Shown here: positions 57,046 to 64,000 of the stretch, in pieces
How positions within the stretch are numbered: position 1 is the first letter of the stretch
Layout: the number at the start of each line of letters is the position of its first letter
Source of the DNA: Gari tellinella
Taxonomy: Eukaryota > Mollusca > Bivalvia > Cardiida > Psammobiidae
Reading direction: 5' to 3'
Assembly: GCA_922989275.2 (NCBI GenBank)
Contig: OV277872.1
Span: 28,040,119-28,104,118, forward strand
DNA: 64,000 nucleotides
Translations under genes and position numbers: made by a program
The notes under the pieces: generated by a model
Database searches by the model: none
What the model saw: the letters and a program-made list of their open reading frames with translations, nothing else
Told to the model about the DNA's origin: nothing

Positions 57046-57652
57046 AAATAACCAGCTTCTATTTCCTCAGTCTTTGATGGACTACCCTCCCCCCCCCCCT
57101 TGTCCTCAGTTGGCGTGAAAGTAACTAGAGGAGTAAAGTGTGCTTAGCTTAGTCACTAATCTCAAGTTGTCTAGAGAGGACCTGGCTCAAGGATTTTTTC
57201 AATGGGTTTTACTAACCAAACTAACAAATTCAAGGTACGTATGTGAGGCCCGTACCTCAACAAACAACATTTGAATGGTTGGAAAGATCTTAACAAAAGA
57301 AAGATAAATTAGATACATACCAAGTATTGAAGCCTGTTACCCATGGATTCATTTGTTACATGCATTTTAAGATTGTTACAAAGTAGGTCAAATGTCAAGG
57401 TCAATGTGAATGTCGCAAGGGCAAAAAACGTGCAAACCTTGTTTAATCGCATTTCCATCGCTCAGTAGGATACAATGAATTTGTTCAAAAATGTAATCAA
57501 CTTGAAAAAGTTTTTTTTTATTCAACCTGAGTTTTGCTACAATCTGTGAATATGTCCCTTTTGGAAATCATCTTATGTATTTTCATCTTTTTAGAAAGGC
57601 TTCTGTAACGTATCGTTAACCCATGTTAGTCTAGAGTTTACAAACGAATATG

Positions 57653-57730
57653 TTGGTAAACAGTGAAAACCCTGATTGGACGCAGCGTTACGCGACATCT
57701 CATCAGGGTCTGCACTTTTAGCTGTTTGAT
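57653..57730. repeat. GATTGGACGCAGCG hairpin, isolated
   Basis: AACAGTGAAAACCCTGATTGG with partner CATCAGGGTCTGCACTTTT; a weak member of the hairpin cassette family. Confidence 0.4.
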
Positions 57731-57793
57731 ATGAAATGATCTACTGTGTGGACAAACACTGCAGCGTTTTTGTCACTATTTTATGGATACATA

Positions 57794-58040
57794 CAGTGGA
57801 GAATCTGTTATTCTTTCCCAATAAACGCGTTTACGCTAAAACTATTATTTGCCGTGCAAACAGTTTGGAGCCAGATCAGACGCCGGGTAACCCGGCGTCT
57901 GACCAGGCTTCAAACTGTTTACCACCAAGATAAACATGAAATATCAGAATTGTCCAAAAGTTGTTCTTTTCTACGTTTTTAGCGCTTTACGTTTTCCTAC
58001 GTTTGCGTTTAAAAGGGAAAGAATAACAGATTCTCCACTG
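57794..58040. mobile_element. CAGTGGAGAA MITE
   Basis: TA-flanked, near-consensus ends, hairpin 57860-57922 (GGGTAACCC). It and 58216-58462 are followed by the same flanking DNA (AAGTAATGAAATCTTACAG / ATGTAATGATATCTTACAG), so the element and about 100 bp of flank were duplicated in tandem. Confidence 0.85.
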
Positions 58041-58215
58041 TACAAGTAATGAAATCTTACAGAAAGAACACAGGAAGAGTCCATTGCAGTTTCCAGGCAT
58101 AAATGGACTAACACGAGGGTTGGTGGATTTAAAGCGCGTTTGCAAACAGTTTTGCGGCGTCTGATCAGAACCTAAGCTGTTTGAAACTTTTATCGATATT
58201 TATTAAGTAATGATA

Positions 58216-58462
58216 CAGTGGAGAATGTGTTATTCTTTCCCAATAAACGCGTTTACGCTAAAACTATTATTTGCAGTGCAAACAGTTTGGAGCCAGATCA
58301 GACGCCGGGTAACCCGGCGTCTGATCAGGCTCCAAACTGTTTGCCACCAAGATAAACAAGAATTATCAGAATTGTCCAAAAGTTTTTCTTTTCTACGTTT
58401 TTAGCGCTTTGCGTTTGCGTAAGTTTGCGTTTAAACGGGAAAGAATAACGGATTCTCCACTG
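58216..58462. mobile_element. CAGTGGAGAA MITE, tandem-duplicated partner
   Basis: TA-flanked. Hairpin 58280-58346. Downstream flank (GAACACATGAAGAGTCCATTG...AACACGAGGG) repeats that of the preceding element. A further GATCAGACC...GCATAACGCG hairpin is at 58565-58630. Confidence 0.85.
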
Positions 58463-58896
58463 TACATGTAATGATATCTTACAGAAAGAACACATGAAGA
58501 GTCCATTGCAGTTTCCAGGCATAAATGGACTAACACGAGGGTTAGTGGATTTAAAGCGCGTTTGCAAACAGTTTTGGATTTGATCAGACCGTCACTGACG
58601 CCGCATAACGCGGCGTCTGATCAGAACCTCTTTTATCGATATCTATTAAGTAATGGTACCTTAAATCTAACTTTGAAACGTATGTTGCAGACAACAATAA
58701 TGAAGCAGACGGCAATAAAGCGGTGAAGGGGTTAATAAATCCCGAATTATTTGATCATGCAATGGTTAACGTTCACCTTTATTTTTTCTTAGCAGTTGAC
58801 AACATCTTTAGAAAACAACAATTGTGACAGGTACTGAGTTGTTTGTTTTGATGCTATCTAGTACATGTATCTGCTGACAATTTCTAAATTCTTTAA

Positions 58897-59097
58897 CCTT
58901 AATTATGCCGTAATACCGTCTGCTTAGTGGTAACTGAAAACGTTATTCAATGAAGTTTTATACATTTTGCAATTAAAGAAGTTTAAAGATGAGTGTCAAA
59001 CAGTTTTAATCCAGATCAGACGCCGCCATACGCGGCGTCTGATCTGGATCTTAACTGTTTTCAAATTCCAGTGATGGCGCGATCGACAGGAGAAGGA
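58897..59097. mobile_element. TTAA MITE with GATCAGACGCCG hairpin
   Basis: TTAA 58893-58896 then CCTTAATTATGCC; CGACAGGAGAAGGA then TTAA 59098-59101. Hairpin 59000-59066. Confidence 0.7.
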
Positions 59098-59179
59098 TTA
59101 ACGTTTAACATGTTCAGTATATATATATATTGTCTACAAATAATGTCAGCTGCTGTACTTTTAAAGTTTATTATACATA

Positions 59180-59373
59180 CAATAGAACCTCGCTATCATG
59201 AACACTAAGTTATGTTATTTATAAGGTGTTAACTACATATGATTGCTTAAAGCAAGCTGGCAATAAAACAAAAAGCTCCTTTAGAAGCTTTCTGTTTTAT
59301 TGTCAGCTTGCTTTAAGTTGTCACTTGTCATATTAGCTTTCGTTTTAGTGGCCGTAATAGAGAGGCTTTGCTG
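59180..59373. mobile_element. CAGTAAAACCTCTC MITE with AAAGCTCCTTTAG hairpin
   Basis: Ends CAATAGAACCTCGCTATCA and GTAATAGAGAGGCTTTGCTG. The hairpin is AAGCAAGCTGGCAATAAAAC through AAAAGCTCC, then partner. A separate ATCCAGATCAAACGTCG hairpin follows at 59413-59475. Confidence 0.75.
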
Positions 59374-59928
59374 TATATATGACTTTTAGGGAAATGACGT
59401 CTGAATGTAATTACAGTTTGGATCCAGATCAAACGTCGAGTAAATCTTTGTCTAATCTGGATCCACACTGTTTGCAATAGTTACATGTATCACAGATTCG
59501 CCCACAGCATTCCAAAGGTAAACAGAATTGCGGAAATATAATATGAAATTAGCTGCAAGGTTTCTAGCGAAAAAAGGTATTTTGTTTCAACTAAACCGAC
59601 TCGTCCTAATAGTTTAGCTCGCCTATTCGAAGTGTGTATAATGTTACCTCGGCTTGGAAGTCGACTTTGGTTAAGTGTTTGATGCAAGTGTTGGAATGAT
59701 GATAATACAGCATATGCTACATGTATATACGAGAGGCTATTCGAATAAGACATTCCTTTAACGAAATTAACTGATGTATTCATCCTCAACGGAACAACAG
59801 TTAATTTCTCATGTGTCACGTGATGATATTTATTGTATGAATATTACTATGTGATTAAGATGATGTACTTTGTACAAATCTGAATAAAATATGTTCTGTT
59901 CTGCTATAGCATCCACTGCGAACTGCCA

Positions 59929-60446
59929 CAATAGAACCTCTCTATTACGACCACTAAATGATGTTGATTATTATGTGTTTACGACAGATGACTGCTTAAA
60001 GCAAGGTGACAGTAAAACAGAAAGCTCCTGTAGGAGCTTTCTGTTTTACTGTAACATTGCTTTAGCTTTCGTCTGTCTTTTAGATATCAATTTGCCTTCG
60101 TTTTAGGGGTCGTACAGTACTGAACCTTATTAAATTAAATTGATAATCGCAAGCGAATTGCCATCGAATTGCCATCGAATCGGGCGCTTCAAAAAACAAA
60201 TCCTACGTTTGAATACTTTAACGCGAATTTTCAGAAGCGGTTGTGACAAAAATGGAATCGAAAAAATTAACGAAGGCATATTTGCGAACATTTGTGAGAT
60301 ACACCACTCAAGAAAACTTATCCGAGGGTAAATTAGTATTTTGAAATCGCAAGCGAATCGCCATCGAATTGCCATCGAATTGCAAGCGAATCGCAAAAAT
60401 TGTTAATTTAATAAGATTCAGTACTGTAATAGAGAGGTTTTACTGT
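59929..60446. mobile_element. CAGTAAAACCTCTC MITE hosting a CAGTACTGAA element
   Basis: Ends CAATAGAACCTCTCTATTAC and TAATAGAGAGGTTTTACTG. Perfect hairpin AAAACAGAAAGCTCCTGTAG and partner at about 60013-60051. The right terminus is interrupted by 60115-60426. Confidence 0.8.
60115..60426. mobile_element. CAGTACTGAA element, nested in a MITE terminus
   Basis: 312 bp, ends CAGTACTGAACCTTATTAAA and TTAATAAGATTCAGTACTG, TA on both sides (60113-60114, 60427-60428). Subterminal short tandem repeats of AATTGCCATCG / AATCGCAAGCG occur at both ends. It splits the terminal repeat of the host element exactly at a TA. Confidence 0.85.
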
Positions 60447-60945
60447 ATTTTGAATGGAGGGTTGAGTTGAAAATTGATGTAGTGTAGATAATGATAAAAA
60501 CATTTTATATCTTTTATGTCATAATTTGACATGTTTCGATCTTTACTTATGGTCTTATTCTTGTACAAGTATTGAGATACACTAAAACTACATGCAATAT
60601 TGCATAAATAAACAGTTATTTGGAATGAGGGTGTAGTACAGTCAAAACAAAACATTTATTTTTCCCGTCGCAGACGGGTCTGTTTTGTATTTTGACCTCA
60701 ACTCTATGAAACAATTTAACCAATCAGGAATGATCAGAAATCCTGGTCAATGATCACGTGCTTGAAATGCAGTACTCTTATCGGCCAATGGCCTAGACTG
60801 GCGTTCTGTTATTTTTTCACATCAATCTTGCGAGTGTAAACCTGGCAAAACATTGAGATGCAGTCTATGTCATCATTTCTAAATTTAGCGTGGATAAGCT
60901 CTAAATTTAGCTAGTCAGAATCTCTCTGGTTAAGTGAATACTGTA

Positions 60946-61191
60946 CAGTGGAGAATGTGTTATTCTTTCCCAATAAACCTGTTTACGCTAAAACTATTAT
61001 TTGCAGTGCAAACAATTTGGAGCCAGATCAGACGCCGGGTAACCCGGCGTCTGATCAGGCTCCAAACTGTTTGCCACCAAGATAAACATGAAATATCAGA
61101 ATTGTCCAAAAGTTGTTCTTTTCTACGTTTTAGTGTTTTGCGTTTGCGTACGTTTGCGTTTAAACGGGAAAGAATAACAGATTCTCCACTG
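60946..61191. mobile_element. CAGTGGAGAA MITE
   Basis: 246 bp, TA-flanked, hairpin 61015-61076. Around it, 60450-60930 and 61200-61740 are single-copy DNA with no exon seen. Confidence 0.85.
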
Positions 61192-61740
61192 TACCCCACA
61201 CAAAACTTTAACCTGCGACGGAATATCTTTTTTAAAGATATTTCTTGTTTATTTTTATCATTTGTATCGGATCTTTTACAGGACCTAAGATCGGGGCATA
61301 TTGTTTTGCACTGTATGTTTGTATGTTTTTTCTTTTGTATTTTTGTCTACTTGTTTGTTTGTAACATTAACCTTGGCGTTAACTTTTGAACTATAGCCAG
61401 AACAAACTCAATACATGACATATATGTTACCCATATGACAAGATATATGAATATAAAATATTTCGTATGGCGGGTTAATTGTCAAGGTCAGTACCTTTCT
61501 ATGGAGAATGAGATGGCTATGACATGTGCTGCATGCTTTTACAATTACTTTCACGCCTATCGAGAAATCTGATGGGGAGTCCATCAAATCAAAGGACTGA
61601 TGATATATCTTTTAGTTTCAATAACGACCTTGCTCGTGTGCAAATTTATAATGCCCTATACTTAGGTTCATAAAACATATACAGTTGAGAAAACGATACT
61701 CCTTTCCAAATAAGCACGTTTTTGCTAGACATCTTATGTA

Positions 61741-61986
61741 CAGTGGAGAATCTGTTATTCTTTCCCGTTTAAACGCAAACGTACGCAAACGCAAAGCACT
61801 AAAACGTAGAAAAGAACAACTTTTGGACAATTCTGATAATTTTTGTTTATCTTGGTGGCAAACAGTTTGGAGCCTGATCAGACGCCGGGTTACCCGGCAT
61901 CTGATCTGGCTCCAAACTGTTTGCACTGCAAATAATAGTTTTAGCGTAAACGCGTTTATTGGGAAAGAATAACAGATTCTCCACTG
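61741..61986. mobile_element. CAGTGGAGAA MITE, consensus-like
   Basis: 246 bp, TA-flanked. Reads CAGTGGAGAATCTGTTATTC at the left and its complement at the right; hairpin 61858-61924. One of the best-preserved copies. Confidence 0.88.
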
Positions 61987-62253
61987 TATGTGTTGACTTG
62001 TTTTTCGCTGTTTTATTACCGTAGTTAAAATACAGTCTAACCAAGATAATAAGAATTCGATCAAAACCAACTTACCCGTATGCTTACATATATGACAGCT
62101 CGTGTTTGCCAACGTCTATACCATAACTTTATTACAATTTTTTTTAAACGTAACTTATAAGCAGCCCCATTACTTTGAAATTAGGGTTTGTTTGACATAA
62201 TCGAACTCGATTTAATATCAGAACTCCACTGTTTAAATATCGGATACCCTTAA

Positions 62254-62475
62254 ACCTTATCCTGCCGATAGCGAATTTACTTGTACATGTTTATAGAAAC
62301 AAATAGTTTGGATCAAGATCAGACGCCGCGTTACGCGGCGTCTGATCTGGATCCAAACTGTTTGAAACTCGTCTTTAAGTCACTTTACTTAAAATATAAG
62401 TAGATCTTAATTGAGTACTTTTTGCAGACGAGAAGTCAAAGCAGACGGTATTACTACATGATACGGTTAAATGGT
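62254..62475. mobile_element. TTAA-type MITE with GATCAGACGCCG hairpin, worn ends
   Basis: TTAA then ACCTTATCCTGCCG at the left; the right end is near ACGGTTAAATGGTTAA. Perfect hairpin GATCAGACGCCGCGTTACG and partner at 62300-62370. Confidence 0.55.
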
Positions 62476-62699
62476 TAAAAGAGTGCAGGTAGGACATTCA
62501 CCTTTACAGTTTTTCTCATTTGAATGAACTCTGATTCGTGTTTTGAATTGTATTCATTGCATTTAATACTGGATTTTTTACTCAGTCTATCTGTCCTTAT
62601 TTAATTCACACACACAATCATTCACTCAGAAAGTGTCTCACTTAGTAACTCACTCTTTATCTCGCTCGCTCGTTCACTGACTGACTCACCAATTTATTC

Positions 62700-62824
62700 G
62701 GAAGAATTTGAGAGAGGGAGAGATAAGAAGGTACACAGACAGACAAGCAGACAGACACACACACACACAGACAGACAAACACACGGACGGACAGCTAGAC
62801 ACACAGCATGTCAACCAGCCAGCC

Positions 62825-62855
<31 letters not shown>

Positions 62856-62959
62856 AAGAGAGAAACATACGTAGACACATAAAGAAACAGACATACACAC
62901 ATACAGACAGACGGACATACAGTTGATCAGACAGCATGTCAGTAAGTCAGACATACAGA

Positions 62960-62997
<38 letters not shown>

Positions 62998-63080
62998 CAT
63001 AGACAGTGACACAGAGAGACAGGGATAGACAGAGAGACAGCCATACAGGGAGACAGAGAGAGACAGAGAGAAACAGACGG
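62700..63080. repeat. microsatellite cluster (AGAC, AC, GA, TA)
   Basis: Runs of ACAGACAG, ACACACAC, TATATATA and AGAGAGAG over nearly 400 bp. Long frames on the minus strand here (serine/valine/cysteine repeats) are by-products. Confidence 0.9.
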
Positions 63081-63244
63081 GTAGAAAACTTCATATGTTC
63101 ACTAACACATATCGTTGAACTTTTGAAGACGTCGTCTTTTTCTTATATCATGATGCATGTACTAAGGTCAAACATTAATTTGAATGCAGTTTGTGGTTGT
63201 TATATGTTACGTCTACTAGAGCGTGTAAATTTAATACATTGTTA

Positions 63245-63492
63245 CAGTGGATAATACGTTGTTCTTTCCAAATAAACGCGTTTAAGCTAAACCTTTTATT
63301 TTAGTTGCAAATAATTTGGAGCCAGATCAGACGCCGGGTGGCCCGGCGTCTGATCAGGCACCAAATTGTTTGCCACTCATAAGAAGATGAAAGGTCAAAA
63401 TTATAAAAAAAACATGTCAAATTTGCCATTTTAGTGCAGTTCGTTTGCATTTCGTTTGCGTTTTCAAGCGCGAAAGAATAGCGTCTTCTCAA
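63245..63492. mobile_element. CAGTGGAGAA MITE, diverged
   Basis: Left end CAGTGGATAATACGTTGTTC; the right end has decayed to AAGAATAGCGTCTTCTCAAA. Hairpin 63308-63373 (GGGTGGCCC). A separate GGTCAGACGCCGTATTATG hairpin is at 63648-63715, and a half copy at 63825-63855. Confidence 0.7.
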
Positions 63493-64000
63493 ACATTCAT
63501 CTTTACATATGATTGTTATCAATCATAAGTGTTGTATCATTACTCATTTATACCCAGGGGATTATTCCATGCTTATATATTGGATACTTTTGCCTGTATA
63601 GAAATTACGTTTTCTTTTTTGTTTTTATATTGAATTGAAATTTCTATCAGCAAACAGTGTAGACTTTGGTCAGACGCCGTATTATGTCGCGTCTGATCAC
63701 AGTCTACACTGTTTGCCTATATCCCTTTTATTGGACACTAGGCACAAATGAGTTGCTAGATGAAAACACATTGCAATAAAGTGTAAAACTTTAAAGCTTT
63801 TTTGAAGAAAAAAATGACTTGAATATTTTACCCGGCGTCTGTTCTGGCTCCAAACACTTTGCAATGGAAATCATTTTTAAGCACAAACGTGATTATTTCG
63901 AAAATGAAACAACGCATTGCCTACTGGATCCAAACTGTTTGCATATTTGCGTATTTTGATGGCAATGACAGTGACAAGTTTAAAAAATACAGCGGAGAAG

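Noticed and set aside
41240..62112. Many frames reading LEPDQTPGNPASDQ or RVTRRLIRLQTVCHQDK
   Set aside because: They are translations of the GATCAGACGCCG hairpin and CAGTGGAGAA MITEs in various frames and on both strands, not proteins.
62686..63044. Cysteine/serine/valine-rich minus-strand frames
   Set aside because: They are translations of GA/AC microsatellites.
11124..63373. Regularly recurring palindromes as a possible CRISPR array
   Set aside because: Spacing is irregular, copies are diverged and bounded by transposon termini, and the host is eukaryotic.

Overview
The window looks like nuclear DNA of a bivalve mollusc, probably a heterodont (Dreissena- or Mya-like). The grounds are AT-rich sequence, GT-AG introns, intronless class A receptor genes of a lophotrochozoan peptide-receptor type, and extreme density of short palindromic non-autonomous transposons (MITEs). 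The species guess rests on memory of such repeats and was not searched. No bacterial, viral or CRISPR features were seen.

Receptor half (about 4.5-34.4 kb, all + strand). Three intact single-exon seven-transmembrane receptors of one subfamily lie at 4540-5619, 9164-10246 and 20881-21993. The last two are recent duplicates whose flanking DNA was copied too. Two receptors of a second subfamily (26392-27500 and 33223-34344) are full-length but broken: the first by two frameshifts and a stop, the second by three in-frame stops. The window therefore shows birth and death in a local receptor cluster.

Hidden spliced gene (about 41.0-56.8 kb, - strand). No long reading frame shows it, but seven short exons with GT-AG borders and fully compatible phases join into one 238-codon frame plus a stop. 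It predicts a small secreted, cysteine-containing protein that I do not recognise. Its introns are packed with MITEs, several of them 13-55 bp from splice sites, and intron 4 (7.7 kb) holds a large inverted repeat carrying RFX/X-box-like palindromes.

Repeats. Families can be separated by termini and target site: CAGTGGAGAA (TA target, about 246 bp, more than ten copies), CAGTGCTCCCTC (TA), CAGTAAAACCTCTC (TA), CAGTCGAACTTCG (TA, pogo-like), TTAA-flanked CCCTT...AAGGG (piggyBac-like), CAGGGCTCCAGATAAG and CAGGGCTGCCAT (hAT-like). Two hairpin cassettes recur inside several of these otherwise different families. One has a GATCAGACGCCG stem and roughly forty full or half copies. The other has an AAGTAAAGCAGAATG stem. 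Nested insertions give a relative chronology. There is also a LINE 3' fragment, two tRNA-like SINE heads, a tandem duplication with palindromes, and microsatellites.

The 57-64 kb end and the 0.5-3.1, 5.8-7.6, 13-15, 28-29.3 and 37-37.7 kb stretches hold repeats or nothing recognisable.
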